A stretch of 64,000 nt of DNA from an uncultured Faecalibacterium sp. (GCA_934539245.1 CAKTCK010000007.1:1-64000); one strand, 5' to 3'. Positions 32,757 through 42,258 are shown, counted from the stretch's first letter. The notes: a model not told the origin generated them from the letters alone. Program-made: numbers and translations.

Positions 32757-32797
32757 AGAATGTCCCGCCGCTTTCAAAGCAGACGGGACATTTTTGC
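32757..32797. terminator. Hairpin terminator downstream of glgB
   Basis: ATGTCCCG and CGGGACAT arms around a loop that itself pairs (GCTTTC/AAAGC). On the plus strand TTTTT follows; on the minus strand, the direction of glgB, the T-run comes seven bases later (ATTTTT). Confidence 0.6.
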
Positions 32798-32804
32798 GTA
32801 AATA

Positions 32805-34760
32805 TTACTTTTTGGAATCTTCCGCGGCGGCCTTGGCAGCCTTAGCCGCCTTGCGCTTTTGCGCCAGCGCCTTGTTGGCGCTCAGGCGGGCGGCGTCCGG
32901 GTTCGGGGCTTCCGGGGACAGCCGCAGCAGATAGCTGCCCATGGCGGGCAGGTCCAGCGTCAGGGTGTAGTCCCGACCGAACACGCCGCCGTCGGTGGTG
33001 TGGAAGCTCTGCTTGCGGTGCGCCTTGTGCACGCCGCCCCAAGCACCGGCTTCGGTGTCCAGTACCAGCTCTGCGCTGCAGGGGAACTTGAGGTACAGGG
33101 GGAACTTTTTGTGGGCGTGGTCCTGGGTGTTCATGACGCAGAGCATATTCTGCCCGCGCCCCTTGCGCAGCCATGCGTACACACCCTCGGCGCAGCTTTC
33201 GCTGGCCACCCACTCAAAGCAGTCCGGGTTGTACTCGCCGTCATACAGGGCGGGCTCGGAGGCGTAGGTGCGGCTCAGGGCGGCAAAGTACTTCTGGAAC
33301 GCATCGTGGAAGGGGTATTCCAGCAGATTCCAGTCCAGCTCCCGTTTTTCGTCCCACTCCCGGAAGTGCGCCAGCTCGTTGCCCATAAAGTTCAGCTTTT
33401 TGCCGGGATGGGTGTACATATAAAAATACAGGGTGCGCAGCTGGGCGCATTTTTCCGCGTAGCTGCCCCACAGCTTATCGATGATGGTCTTTTTGCCGTG
33501 CACCACCTCATCGTGGCTCAGCGCCAGCAGATACAGCTCGTTGTAGAAGTAGTGCATACTGAACAGCAGCTTTCCGTAGCAGCCCGGGCGCTCGCCGAAG
33601 GGGGTGGCAAAGTAGTCCAGCGTGTCGTGCATCCAGCCCATGTCCCACTTGTAGTCAAAGCCCACGCCCTCGTAGCGGGTGGGGGCGGTCACCTTGAGGA
33701 AGTTGGTGGAGTCCTCCGCCATGTAGATGCCGGTGGGCCAGCGCTCGTTCAGGCCGTGGTTCAGGCTGCGCAGAAAGTTCACCGCGCCCTGATTCACGCC
33801 GCGGTTGGGGTCGCCCTGCCAGTACAGCGCCCGGGAGATGGCGTCCATGCGGATGCCGTCGCAGTGGTACACGTCCATCCACAGCCCGGCGGCGCTGCTC
33901 AAAAAGCTGCATACCTCCCGGCGGTAGTAGTTGAAGTTGCAGGTGCCCCACTCGCTCTGTCCCACATCGCTGTCGTACTCGTACAGATGGGTGCCGTCAA
34001 ATTTTGCCAGCGCGTCGGCGTTGGCGGCAAAGTGCACCGGCACAAAGTCCATGATGACGCCGATGCCCATGCGGTGGCAGGCGTTGACAAAGCCCGCAAA
34101 CTGGGCGGGGGTGCCGTAGCGGCTGGTCACCGAGAAGTAGCCGGTGGTCTGGTAGCCCCAGCTGCCGTCAAAGGGATGCTCTGCCAGCGGTAGCAGCTCC
34201 ACATGGGTAAAGTGGTGCTCCAGCAGCCACGGGATGAGCTCCCGCGCCAGCTCCTCGTAGTTGTACCACCCGTCCGAGCCGTCCGGCTGGGTGGTGCCGG
34301 GCTTGTGCTTCCAGCTTCCGGCGTGCAGCTCGTAGATATTCAGCGGGCGGTTGCGGCATTTGTCCCGCCGCTCCATCCACGCGGTATCGTCAAAGGTAAA
34401 ATCCAGCTTTGCCAGCTTGCTGGCGGTGCCGGGGCGCAGCTCGGTGGCAAAGGCGTAGGGGTCGGCGCGCATCACGGTGCTGCCGTCCGCGCCGTGCACG
34501 CGGTATTTGTACAGGTCCCCCTCCGCAAGGCCGGGGATAAAGGCGCTCCACACGCCGGTATCGGCTTTTTCCATGGGCACGCCGCGCTCCCAGCCGTCAA
34601 AGCCGCCGCATACCTCCACGGCGGTGGCGCCGGGTGCCCACACGGCAAAACGCCAGCCCTCGGCGCCGTTTGGGTCGGTGCAGGGGTGCGCACCCAGAAT
34701 GCGGTAGGCATCGAAGCAGTCGCCGCTGAAAAACGTGCGGGGGATCACAGGGTAATTCAT
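32805..34760 (-). CDS. glgB: 1,4-alpha-glucan branching enzyme
   Basis: A 651-residue GH13 enzyme that makes alpha-1,6 branches in glycogen. The order is an N-terminal beta-sandwich (about 15-110, [21 protein letters not shown]), then the catalytic barrel with [30 protein letters not shown], nucleophile Asp in DGIRMDAI, acid Glu in YMAEDST, and [12 protein letters not shown], then a C-terminal beta domain. The end carries a Lys/Ala tail ([17 protein letters not shown]). AAGGAGA lies before ATG. glgA and glgC are not here, and the gene is divergent from another GH13 enzyme. Confidence 0.96.
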   Translation of the reverse strand: MNYPVIPRTFFSGDCFDAYRILGAHPCTDPNGAEGWRFAVWAPGATAVEVCGGFDGWERGVPMEKADTGVWSAFIPGLAEGDLYKYRVHGADGSTVMRADPYAFATELRPGTASKLAKLDFTFDDTAWMERRDKCRNRPLNIYELHAGSWKHKPGTTQPDGSDGWYNYEELARELIPWLLEHHFTHVELLPLAEHPFDGSWGYQTTGYFSVTSRYGTPAQFAGFVNACHRMGIGVIMDFVPVHFAANADALAKFDGTHLYEYDSDVGQSEWGTCNFNYYRREVCSFLSSAAGLWMDVYHCDGIRMDAISRALYWQGDPNRGVNQGAVNFLRSLNHGLNERWPTGIYMAEDSTNFLKVTAPTRYEGVGFDYKWDMGWMHDTLDYFATPFGERPGCYGKLLFSMHYFYNELYLLALSHDEVVHGKKTIIDKLWGSYAEKCAQLRTLYFYMYTHPGKKLNFMGNELAHFREWDEKRELDWNLLEYPFHDAFQKYFAALSRTYASEPALYDGEYNPDCFEWVASESCAEGVYAWLRKGRGQNMLCVMNTQDHAHKKFPLYLKFPCSAELVLDTEAGAWGGVHKAHRKQSFHTTDGGVFGRDYTLTLDLPAMGSYLLRLSPEAPNPDAARLSANKALAQKRKAAKAAKAAAEDSKK

Positions 34761-34927
34761 GCAAAGATCTCCTTACTTCTCTATGTTGACCGGCGGTGTG
34801 CGCCGGTTGGTACAAAGCTGTTTGGGCAAACTATCCAAGAAAAACGTCTTTTTACCGGCACAGTAGCCGATAATCTTAGCAAATCCTGACAAAAATCGGC
34901 AAAAATACACATATTTGCCAGAGAGTG

Positions 34928-34936
34928 TGGTATACT
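34928..34936 (+). promoter_or_regulatory. Extended -10 promoter of the GH13 gene
   Basis: TGG-TATACT is an extended -10; no good -35 at 17-base spacing. The 238-base gap to glgB also holds a hairpin ACCGGCG/CGCCGGT (about 34793-34811) in the glgB leader. Confidence 0.45.
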
Positions 34937-34998
34937 GTTGCTACCGCCGTGCGGGCGGTGCAACTTTTTTGAAAGCAATAGAATGGGAGCGAACAATC

Positions 34999-36354
34999 AT
35001 GGCTTGGTATGACGAAGCAGTATTTTATCACATCTATCCGCTGGGGCTGTGCGGCTGCGCGCACGAAAACGATGGCCAGCCCACCCCGGGCGCTTTTGCA
35101 AAGCTGGAAGCATGGGCAGCCCACGCGGCAAAGCTGGGCTGTACGGCCATCTACATCGGCCCGCTGTTCGAGAGCGGCTCCCACGGCTACGATACCATCG
35201 ACTACCGTCTGGTGGACCGCCGCCTTGGCACCAACGAGGAGTTCAAGGCCTTTGTGGCGGCCTGCCACGCCCGCGGACAGCGGGTCATCGTGGACGGCGT
35301 GTTCAACCACGTGGGCCGCGATTTCTTCGCGTTCCAAGACCTGAAGGGCAACCGCGAGAACGCCCGCTATAAGGACTGGTTCTGCGATGTGAACTTCTGG
35401 GGCAACAACGAGTATAACGACGGCTTTTCCTACGGCAACTGGGGCGGCTACAATCTGCTGGTCAAGCTGAACCAGCGCAACTCGGAGGTGCAGCAGTACC
35501 ATTATGATACCATCCGCTTCTGGGTGGAGCAGTTCGACATCGACGGCATCCGTCTGGATGCAGCGGATGTGCTGGATTTCGACTTCATGCGCGGGCTGCG
35601 CCGTCTGGCAAACGAGGTAAAACCGGAGTTCTGGCTGATGGGCGAGGTCATCCACGGGGATTACAGCCGCTGGGCAAACCCGGAAATGCTGCACTCCGTT
35701 ACCAACTACGAGCTGCACAAGGGCTTGTGGAGCGGCCACAATGACCACAACTATTTTGAGATCGCCCACACCATGCGCCGGCTGCAGGGGCTGTGCCACG
35801 ACACCCGGCTGTATCTCTTCTCGGATAACCACGATGTAGAGCGCCTGCCCAACAAGCTGCGCAACAAAGAGCACATCCGGCATATCGCCATTCTGGTGTA
35901 CAGCCTGTGGGGCATCCCGTCCATCTACTACGGCTCGGAGTTCGGCATCGAGGGCAAAAAGGAGTGGGGCAGCGACTGGCCGCTGCGCCCCTGTCTGGAG
36001 CTCAGCGACTACGCTGATGCAGAACGCACAAATCCTGTTACCAGTGTATACAAAGTTCTGGGGAAATGCAAGGCTGAATTGCCGGAAATGACCTACGGCG
36101 AGGTAAAAGAATTGCAGCTTACCACCCAATGCTATGCTTTTGCCCGGGTGCTGGACGGCAAAGCGGTGGTAGCGGTGCTGAATAACGGCGATACCCCCGC
36201 ACAGCTGGAGTTCCAGCTGCCGGTGGAGGCCGCCAAGGTCACCGACCTGATGGCAGACACCGTGGGCGCACAGGAAGTGCTCGTTTCTACCGAGTGGAAC
36301 CGCATGAAGGTGCAGCTGCCCTCCAATTACGCCACCCTGCTGCGGGTAGAATAA
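34999..36354 (+). CDS. Intracellular GH13 alpha-glucosidase/amylase
   Basis: A 451-residue glycoside hydrolase family 13 protein without signal peptide, so it acts on maltodextrins or glycogen inside the cell. The four family regions are DGVFNHVG (I), nucleophile Asp in GIRLDAAD (II), acid Glu in LMGEVIHGDY (III) and FSDNHDVER (IV). No N-terminal carbohydrate or dimerisation module is present, which differs from cyclomaltodextrinases; the C-terminal beta domain is short. The start ATG 34999 follows GGGAG. Divergent from glgB, suggesting joint glycogen turnover. Confidence 0.9.
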   Translation: MAWYDEAVFYHIYPLGLCGCAHENDGQPTPGAFAKLEAWAAHAAKLGCTAIYIGPLFESGSHGYDTIDYRLVDRRLGTNEEFKAFVAACHARGQRVIVDGVFNHVGRDFFAFQDLKGNRENARYKDWFCDVNFWGNNEYNDGFSYGNWGGYNLLVKLNQRNSEVQQYHYDTIRFWVEQFDIDGIRLDAADVLDFDFMRGLRRLANEVKPEFWLMGEVIHGDYSRWANPEMLHSVTNYELHKGLWSGHNDHNYFEIAHTMRRLQGLCHDTRLYLFSDNHDVERLPNKLRNKEHIRHIAILVYSLWGIPSIYYGSEFGIEGKKEWGSDWPLRPCLELSDYADAERTNPVTSVYKVLGKCKAELPEMTYGEVKELQLTTQCYAFARVLDGKAVVAVLNNGDTPAQLEFQLPVEAAKVTDLMADTVGAQEVLVSTEWNRMKVQLPSNYATLLRVE

Positions 36355-36357
36355 ATC

Positions 36358-36386
36358 TTGCACATTGCGCCGCGTTTTGCTACAAT
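36358..36386 (+). promoter_or_regulatory. Promoter of niaR
   Basis: TTGCAC, 17 bases, TACAAT, directly after the GH13 stop codon. Confidence 0.7.
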
Positions 36387-36429
36387 AAGGAGAAGAAAGT
36401 TGTTTTACGGAAAGGAAGCCTGAACCCCT

Positions 36430-36948
36430 ATGAATGCAGCACAGCGCAGAGAACGCATCCTGACCCGGCTGAACAGCGCCGGTGCCCCTTTGAGCGCCAG
36501 CACACTGGCGGCAGAGCTGGGGGTGTCGCGGCAGATCGTGGTAGGGGATGTGGCGCTGCTGCGCGCCGGCGGGGCGCAGATCGATGCCACCCCCCGGGGC
36601 TACCAGCTGCACCCGGCAGAAAAGGGCTATACCGGCATTCTGGCCTGTGTGCACCGCACGCAGGAGGAGATGCGCCGGGAGCTGTACACCGTGGTGGATC
36701 AGGGCGGCACGGTGGTGGATGTGGCGGTGGAAAACAGCCTCTACGGCGAGATCCGCGCCACGCTGAACCTGTGCAACCGGTACGACGTGGACAACTTTAT
36801 CCGTCAGGCCGCCGATGCGCCCGAAAGCCTATTGAGCCGCATGACCGGCGGCGTGCACCTGCACACCCTGCGCTGCCCAGACAAGGACACCTTTGCCCGC
36901 ATCCGTGATGCTTTGGAGCAGCAGGGGCTTTTGTACCGCAAGGAGTAA
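36430..36948 (+). CDS. niaR: NiaR-type transcriptional repressor (HTH_11 plus 3H domain)
   Basis: A 172-residue regulator: N-terminal winged helix (about 5-60, RRERILTRLNSAGAPLSASTLAAELGVSRQIVVGDVALLR) and a 3H domain (about 70-170) with its conserved His residues in ACVHRTQEEM and TGGVHLHTL, which bind metal. This is the niacin-responsive repressor family that controls NAD synthesis and niacin uptake genes. No such target is in the window, so it acts elsewhere or on itself. Confidence 0.88.
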   Translation: MNAAQRRERILTRLNSAGAPLSASTLAAELGVSRQIVVGDVALLRAGGAQIDATPRGYQLHPAEKGYTGILACVHRTQEEMRRELYTVVDQGGTVVDVAVENSLYGEIRATLNLCNRYDVDNFIRQAADAPESLLSRMTGGVHLHTLRCPDKDTFARIRDALEQQGLLYRKE

Positions 36949-37051
36949 CGCTGCGGCTTATACCCAGTATAAAAAGGCTTGCGGGGCTTGTCTATCCGCA
37001 AAACCGGAAAAATGTTGGAAAATCAACAAAAAAGCAAAAGAGGTGGGTTTT

Positions 37052-37594
37052 CTGGATATCCGCATTGAAAAGACCGAGCGCGCCATCAAACAGGCCTTTA
37101 TGGAGCTGCGCCGCGAAAAGCCGGTGGAGAAGATCCGTGTCAAGGAGCTGTGCGACCGCGCCTGCATCAATAAATCCACATTTTACGCCCATTATCAGGA
37201 TATCTATGCGCTTGCCAACTCCATGGAGGACGAGATGGTGCAGGCGGTGGTGGAAAGTCTGCCCCGCCTGACCGCCAGCGATGTGAGCGAGCGTACTGAA
37301 TGGCTTGCGCGGGAGATGTTCCGCGCCTTTGCCGAGCATCAGGCGGAGATCGGTGTGCTCTTCTCCGGCTCCCGGCAGGGGCTGTTCATCAACCGGGTAG
37401 AGCAGGCCATGTGCCATTGCATCGCCCAGACCGACCCCACCTTTGAGACGGACGTAGTGCGCAAGGTGGTGCTGTCCTTCTGCGTGCAGGGGTGCTACTA
37501 CACCTTTACCAGCTACTGCGGCCAGATGGACGAAAAGCGCCTTGTGGCGCTGCTTGCCTCCATCGCCCGCGCTGCGCAGAAGATACGGATGTAA
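37052..37594 (+). CDS. TetR-family transcriptional regulator, apparent CTG start
   Basis: A protein of about 180 residues with a TetR N-terminal DNA-binding domain (about 1-50: IRIEKTERAIKQAFMELRREKPVEKIRVKELCDRACINKSTFYAHYQDIY) and a C-terminal ligand/dimer region of the TetR_C_8 style. No in-frame ATG, and no GTG or TTG with a usable ribosome site, lies at the family N terminus. CTG at 37052 sits six bases after AGAGGTG and would give the normal MDIRIEKT start; a GTG at 37043 overlaps that ribosome site. The regulated gene is unknown; its neighbours are niaR and an amino-acid ABC importer. Confidence 0.8.
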   Translation: MDIRIEKTERAIKQAFMELRREKPVEKIRVKELCDRACINKSTFYAHYQDIYALANSMEDEMVQAVVESLPRLTASDVSERTEWLAREMFRAFAEHQAEIGVLFSGSRQGLFINRVEQAMCHCIAQTDPTFETDVVRKVVLSFCVQGCYYTFTSYCGQMDEKRLVALLASIARAAQKIRM

Positions 37595-37604
37595 AAAAAT
37601 AAAG

Positions 37605-37649
37605 AAAACAGAATGCCGGACAGCCCGCAGGTTGTCCGGCATTCTGTTT
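37605..37649. terminator. Bidirectional terminator between the TetR gene and glnQ-like gene
   Basis: AAACAGAATGCCGGACA with its near-perfect complement around GCCCGCAGGT, T-rich on both strands. Same CCGGACAGCC arm as at 12.85 and 21.99 kb. Confidence 0.9.
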
Positions 37650-37659
37650 AAAAAACTTT

Positions 37660-38424
37660 TTACAGCATTTTGGAAAGGAAGGCTTTCAGGCGGGGGTGCT
37701 TGGGGTTGGTGAACAGCTCCTGCGGCGGCTCGTCCTCCTGAATTTTGCCATCGTCAATGAAGATGACCCGGTTGGACACCTCGCGGGCAAAGCCCATCTC
37801 GTGGGTGACCACCAGCATGGTGATGCCGGTGTGTGCCAGCTCCTTCATCAGCTCCAGCACCTCGCCCACCATCTCGGGGTCAAGGGCGCTGGTGGGCTCG
37901 TCGAACAGGATCACGTCCGGGTCCATAGCCAGCGCGCGGGCGATGGCTATGCGCTGCTGCTGACCGCCGGACAGGCTCTTGGGATAGGCGTTGGCCTTGT
38001 CGGCCAGACCTACGCGGGCCAGCAGCTCGTCTGCGCGGGCAGAGATGGCTTCCTTGTCCTTCAGCTTCAGCAGGCTGGGTGCCAGCTCAAGGTTCTTTTT
38101 CACGGTCAGGTGGGGGAACAGGTTGAAGTGCTGGAACACCATGCCCATCTTCTGGCGCACAGCATCGATGTGAGCCTCGTCCACCTCCACCCCCTCAAAC
38201 TTGATAGAGCCGGAGGAAGGGGTCTCCAGCCGGTTCAGGCAGCGCAGAAAGGTGGACTTGCCGCAGCCGGAAGGGCCGATCAGGCAAACCACGTCGCCGC
38301 GGTAGATGTCAAGGTCGATGCCCTTCAGCACGTCCAGCGTGGGGTCGGCCTTTTTTGCGCCGCGCTTCTTTACGCCGCCGTAGGTCTTGGTCAGGCCGCG
38401 TACTTCCAAAATCTTATCGGTCAC
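37660..38424 (-). CDS. Polar amino-acid ABC transporter ATP-binding protein
   Basis: A 254-residue ATPase of the GlnQ/HisP group: Walker [32 protein letters not shown], signature [19 protein letters not shown], Walker [18 protein letters not shown]-loop [13 protein letters not shown] Lys-rich insert ([12 protein letters not shown]) lies in the early strands. The start is taken as GTG 38424, ten bases after AGGAGG; it overlaps the permease stop by 11 bases. Third gene of the importer operon (binding protein, permease, ATPase). Confidence 0.92.
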   Translation of the reverse strand: MTDKILEVRGLTKTYGGVKKRGAKKADPTLDVLKGIDLDIYRGDVVCLIGPSGCGKSTFLRCLNRLETPSSGSIKFEGVEVDEAHIDAVRQKMGMVFQHFNLFPHLTVKKNLELAPSLLKLKDKEAISARADELLARVGLADKANAYPKSLSGGQQQRIAIARALAMDPDVILFDEPTSALDPEMVGEVLELMKELAHTGITMLVVTHEMGFAREVSNRVIFIDDGKIQEDEPPQELFTNPKHPRLKAFLSKML

Positions 38425-39178
38425 TTTGTGCCAGCCTCCTCTCAAACTTGCTCAGCAGCCATGTAAACAGCATAACAAGGATCAGGTAGATCAATGCAAC
38501 GCCCAGCAGGGGGAACATGGCTTCGTAGGTGCGGTTCATAATGCCCTGTGCGGCATACAGCAGCTCCTTGCCGCCGATGGTGGTGATCAGGGAGGTATCC
38601 TTGAGCAGGATGATGAACTCGTTGCCCAGTGCAGGCAGCACCGCACGGATGGCCTGCGGGATGATGATGACCACCATGGTGGTCATGTAGTTCAGGCCAA
38701 GGCTGCGCCCGGCCTCCATCTGGCCGGGGTCCACGGCCATCAGGCCGCCGCGGATGATCTCGGATACATACGCGCCGGAGTTGATGCCCAATGTCAGCGC
38801 ACCCACCATGGTAAAGTTGCGGCTGTTGGCAAAAATGACCATGCTCATGATCAGCAGCTGCACCATCATGGGCGTGCCGCGGATGATGGTGGTATACACC
38901 TGACACACCGCATTAAAAAAGCCCAGCACCGCGTTTTTGTGGCCGGGACGCTGCTGGTCGTGGGTCACACGCACCAGCGCCACCACGCTGCCCAGCACCA
39001 CGCCCAGCGCCAGCGCCAGCGCGGTGACCAGCAGGGTGGTGCCGACGCCGCTGATGTACTGCATCCAGCGGTCCTTCAGCAGAAAGGCCTGATAAAACTT
39101 GAAGAAGAAATCCTGTCCAAAGCTTAGCTTTGTGCCGCTGTTGAGCAGCTCTTTGAGCAGTTCGTATTGCGCAGCCAT
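38414..39178 (-). CDS. Polar amino-acid ABC transporter permease
   Basis: A 254-residue inner-membrane permease of the HisM/GlnP family with about five helices. The signature is [34 protein letters not shown] (EAA loop), preceded by [18 protein letters not shown], both typical. It has an N-terminal extension of about 40 residues ([32 protein letters not shown]). Separated from the binding-protein gene by a terminator-like hairpin. Confidence 0.93.
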   Translation of the reverse strand: MAAQYELLKELLNSGTKLSFGQDFFFKFYQAFLLKDRWMQYISGVGTTLLVTALALALGVVLGSVVALVRVTHDQQRPGHKNAVLGFFNAVCQVYTTIIRGTPMMVQLLIMSMVIFANSRNFTMVGALTLGINSGAYVSEIIRGGLMAVDPGQMEAGRSLGLNYMTTMVVIIIPQAIRAVLPALGNEFIILLKDTSLITTIGGKELLYAAQGIMNRTYEAMFPLLGVALIYLILVMLFTWLLSKFERRLAQSDR

Positions 39179-39226
39179 TCACATCCTCACTTTCTGTTTG
39201 TCAATAAATTGTAACCACTTTTTTCT

Positions 39227-39259
39227 AAAAAAAGAGGTGCCCCGGAGCGGGGCGCCTCC
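39227..39259 (-). terminator. Intra-operon terminator between binding protein and permease genes
   Basis: On the minus strand GAGG-GCCCCG-CT-CGGGGC-CCTC followed by seven T, 30 bases after the binding-protein stop. Partial read-through would give more binding protein than permease. Confidence 0.8.
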
Positions 39260-39290
39260 TTGGGTACGGAAATGGTACAGGGCACGCAGC

Positions 39291-40121
39291 TTAGTTTGCG
39301 TTGATGTACTTGTCCACGATGGCCTGCAGGGTGCCGTCAGCCTTCAGCTCCTCCAGAGCCTTGTTGACAGCGTCCTCCAGAGCAGAGCCCTTTGCCATGC
39401 CAATGGCGTAGTCCTCCTCGGCGTAGCTGGTGTCCAGCACCTTCAGGCCGGGGTTGGCGGCAACGTACTCCGTAGCGGGAGCGTTGTCGATGACCACTGC
39501 ATCCACCTGACCGTTGTTCAGAGCCTGCACAGCGGTCAGGCCGTTGTCGTAGGCCACAACAGAGTCCTCGCCGAAGTCATCGGAGCAGTAGATGTAGCCG
39601 GTGGTGCCGCGCTGGGTACCGATCTTCTTGCCGGCCAGATCATCGGGAGAAGCAATGTCGGAATCGTTCGGCACAATGATGGACTGGATGCCGGTGGCGT
39701 AGCTGTCGGAGAAATCCATCACAGCCTTGCGCTCGTCGGTAACGGTAACGCCGGCCATCACGATGTCGGCCTTGCCCTGCTGCACGCTGAGCAGTGCGGC
39801 GTCAAAGTCCATATCATCGATCTGCAGCTCCAGACCCAACTTCTCAGCAATGGCCTTGGCGGTGTCCACATCAATGCCCTCGATCTCACCGGAGTCGGTG
39901 GTCATCTCGTACGGAGGGAAGGTGGCGTTGGTAGCCATGGTCAGCTTGCCGGCCTCCACGGTGGTCAGTTCAGCAACGGTAGAAGCAGCCTCGGAGGAAG
40001 CGGCAGAGCTTGCCACAGAGGAAGCAGCAGAGCTTGCGGAACCACCGCAGGCGGTCATAGCCAGAGCAGCAACGGAAACAGCAGCGACAGCCATGAAGCT
40101 GCGGCGAGAGATCTTTTTCAT
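39291..40121 (-). CDS. Polar amino-acid-binding lipoprotein
   Basis: A 276-residue substrate-binding protein (SBP_bac_3 family). Signal KKISRRSFMAVAAVSVAALAM with a twin-arginine-like SRRSFM, lipobox MTAC, then a Ser/Ala linker (about 22-50). The mature protein has KLTMATNATFPPYEM, EGIDVDTAKAIAEKLGLEL (family signature), MDFSDSYATGIQ, and the C-terminal KALEELKADGTLQAIVDKYI. The substrate is probably a polar amino acid; the residues do not decide which. The start is taken as ATG 40121, nine bases after GAGGAG. Confidence 0.93.
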   Translation of the reverse strand: MKKISRRSFMAVAAVSVAALAMTACGGSASSAASSVASSAASSEAASTVAELTTVEAGKLTMATNATFPPYEMTTDSGEIEGIDVDTAKAIAEKLGLELQIDDMDFDAALLSVQQGKADIVMAGVTVTDERKAVMDFSDSYATGIQSIIVPNDSDIASPDDLAGKKIGTQRGTTGYIYCSDDFGEDSVVAYDNGLTAVQALNNGQVDAVVIDNAPATEYVAANPGLKVLDTSYAEEDYAIGMAKGSALEDAVNKALEELKADGTLQAIVDKYINAN

Positions 40122-40204
40122 ATTCAAACACTCCTCAATCTATGCAATATAGTTTGCTTTGCCCCAATGGGATGCGATTCATCGCGCTTTCGGGGAACGC
40201 ACTT

Positions 40205-40233
40205 AGTATAGTTTGTACAAAACGAAAAGTCAA
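40205..40233 (-). promoter_or_regulatory. Promoter of the amino-acid importer operon
   Basis: On the minus strand, TTGACT (40228-40233), 17 bases, TATACT (40205-40210). Confidence 0.85.
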
Positions 40234-40329
40234 TACTTGTGCATAATAATCCGTGAAATTGAAACGATTTTGCAAACATTTATGCAATAACGGAGAAAAT
40301 GTATGAATATATGCAGTATAAACCGGCTT

Positions 40330-40905
40330 TTACAGGCTTCTTGCAATCTCCTTCGCGCTGCGCTTGGGCACGCAGTAGTCGCGGTTTTCGTCCAGATAGT
40401 ACTTTACGCCGGTCTGCTCGGTCATGGGTACGATGCTGGCTTTGTGGGTGGGGTAGCCGAAAGCCACCATAAAGGCCAGCTTCTGCGGCTCCTCAATGCC
40501 CAGCAGCGCGGTCAGGGCGGGCTTATTGATCGCGCCCATGATGCAGCTGCCCACGCCCTTGTCCCATGCGGCAAGGGTCATGTTGGCAAGTGCAATGCCG
40601 GTGTCGGTGGCAAGGTCGCCGGGAATGGCGGTATCCTGCACCACAGCTGCATAAAAGGTGGGCAGCTCGTCCGCCTTGGGCGTGCCCTGCTCCGGCGGCA
40701 GATAGCCAGCCCATTTGACCAGCGGCTGTACCTTGGCCACCATCTCCGGGCTTTGCACCAGCACCAGACGCACCGCCTGCCGGTTTGCCCCGCAGGAGGA
40801 CAGCCGCACGGCCTGTACGATATCGTCCACCACATCCTGTGGCACGGCCTTTTGTGCAAACCGGCGGTAGGTGCGGCGGGTAGTCAGAAGTTCCATTGCG
40901 TTCAT
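40330..40905 (-). CDS. Nitroreductase-family flavoprotein
   Basis: A 191-residue FMN-dependent oxidoreductase: N-terminal MELLTTRRTYRRFAQKAVPQDVVDDIVQAVRLSSCGANRQA (the R-x-x-R/R-x-F and S-x-x-N-x-Q phosphate-binding region) and AWDKGVGSCIMGAINKPAL, then LAFMVAFGYPTH near the C terminus. It reduces nitro compounds, quinones or a related substrate with NAD(P)H. AAAGGAG lies nine bases before ATG. It follows the split ThrE genes by 41 bases on the same strand and is probably co-transcribed with them. Confidence 0.9.
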   Translation of the reverse strand: MNAMELLTTRRTYRRFAQKAVPQDVVDDIVQAVRLSSCGANRQAVRLVLVQSPEMVAKVQPLVKWAGYLPPEQGTPKADELPTFYAAVVQDTAIPGDLATDTGIALANMTLAAWDKGVGSCIMGAINKPALTALLGIEEPQKLAFMVAFGYPTHKASIVPMTEQTGVKYYLDENRDYCVPKRSAKEIARSL

Positions 40906-40946
40906 AGAAATCACTCCTTTATATAAATAGCTTGGAAAACAACAGA

Positions 40947-41399
40947 TTATTTCCGCTTTTTCGGCAGCGGCACGCACAGCACCAGACTGATGCCGATAGC
41001 CAGCGCCACCGCAATTTTAAAGGTGCTGATGCCCTTGGCAAGAGCAAGGGTGTTTTCGTTCTGGATGAAATAGTAGGCGGTGTAGTAGATGCCCGCGCCC
41101 GGCACAAGCGGGAAAATGCCGGTCAGCAAAAACACGGTGACCGGCGTTTTTTGGGTAATGGCAAACACGCGGGTAAGGATGGTAAGCGGAATGACCGCCA
41201 GCAGGGAGGCCGTGGCGGCGTCTGCGCCCAGCAGGGTCAGCAGTTCGTACCACAGCCAGCCCACAGCGCCCACCAGTGCGCAGTAGGGCAGGCAGCGCCG
41301 GGGGCACGCAAACAGAATGGCAAAGCTCAGCGTGCCCACCCCGGCCAGAAAAAACTGCGCGGTCAGCTCGCTGATTTGTACAGCTGTAAGGGACATCAT
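40947..41399 (-). CDS. Threonine/serine exporter, small subunit (ThrE_2/DUF3815)
   Basis: A 150-residue membrane protein with about five helices, matching the C-terminal half of ThrE (AVGWLWYELLTLLGADAATASLLAVIPLTILTRVFAITQKTPVTVFLLTGIFPLVPGAGIYYTAYYF). In many bacteria ThrE is split in two genes, as here. The start overlaps the stop of the larger subunit gene by four bases. Likely substrates are threonine and serine, by homology only. Confidence 0.88.
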   Translation of the reverse strand: MMSLTAVQISELTAQFFLAGVGTLSFAILFACPRRCLPYCALVGAVGWLWYELLTLLGADAATASLLAVIPLTILTRVFAITQKTPVTVFLLTGIFPLVPGAGIYYTAYYFIQNENTLALAKGISTFKIAVALAIGISLVLCVPLPKKRK

Positions 41400-42187
41400 A
41401 CCACGACCACCCCCGTAAATACCGTGTACAGCCGCAGCACAAGGCCGGTGCCTATGGCAATGCTGGCGGCAATGAGCAAAGCGTCAATCATGCGGATGGT
41501 GCCGGAAAGGTAGTCGCCCTGCACAAAGTCCCGGATGCCCATGGTAAAAGCGATGCCCGGGGTCAGGATCATCAGCGTACCGATGATGGCATGGCTGGCA
41601 GAGGTGTGCAGCAGATTGCACAGCAGAATGCACACCAGCGTAATCAGCGCGGCGGTGCTGATTTTTTGGAAGCCGCCGGGCACTTCATGCCGCCCGCACC
41701 ACAGCAGATACCAGCTGGCTGCCAGCCCCGCCCCGGCAGCTGCCAGCGCACTGCGCAAGCTGCCGCCGAACATCATGGCAAAGCAGAACGCCCCGCACAG
41801 CCCGGACAACAGCTGCACATGGTCTTTGGGAAAGGGGAGCCGCCGCGCCAGAACCAGACGACTCTCGGCTTCGTCTAAGGTCATACCGGTCTGGGCGATC
41901 TGGCGGGAAAGCTCGTTCACCGCCGCTACCCGCCCCAGATGGGTGGTGCGCACCGGCACGTTGCGCACCTCGCTGATCTCGGCGGTGCCGGCGCTGGCAA
42001 AAATGCCGTTGGTCAGCACATAAACGTGGAACTCCCGCAAATGGAAGCTGCGCGCCATGATCTCCATGGTCTGCTCCACCCGGAACACCTCTGCGCCGTT
42101 TTCCAGCAGGGTCTGCCCTGCGGCCATGATAAAATCCATGATGCGGCGGCGCAGCTCTTCATCGGGAAAAGGGTCTCTGCTGTTCAT
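41396..42187 (-). CDS. Threonine/serine exporter, large subunit (ThrE/DUF1212)
   Basis: A 263-residue protein: a soluble N-terminal part (about 1-115) with the DUF1212 motif AGQTLLENGAEVFRVEQTMEIMARSF and HLGRVAAVNELSRQI, then five helices with HAIIGTLMILTPGIAFTMGIRDFVQGDYLSGTIRM. ATG 42187 is preceded by AAGGAG. With the small subunit it should form a membrane exporter that relieves amino-acid excess. Confidence 0.9.
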   Translation of the reverse strand: MNSRDPFPDEELRRRIMDFIMAAGQTLLENGAEVFRVEQTMEIMARSFHLREFHVYVLTNGIFASAGTAEISEVRNVPVRTTHLGRVAAVNELSRQIAQTGMTLDEAESRLVLARRLPFPKDHVQLLSGLCGAFCFAMMFGGSLRSALAAAGAGLAASWYLLWCGRHEVPGGFQKISTAALITLVCILLCNLLHTSASHAIIGTLMILTPGIAFTMGIRDFVQGDYLSGTIRMIDALLIAASIAIGTGLVLRLYTVFTGVVVV

Positions 42188-42218
42188 TGCCTGATCTCCT
42201 TGCAAAAGATGATACCCT

Positions 42219-42247
42219 ATTTTATCATGTGCACCAGCCGCATACAA
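42219..42247 (-). promoter_or_regulatory. Promoter of the thrE-nitroreductase unit
   Basis: On the minus strand, TTGTAT (42242-42247), 17 bases, TAAAAT (42219-42224), located after the terminator of the upstream short transcript. Confidence 0.6.
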
Positions 42248-42258
42248 GAGCATATAAT

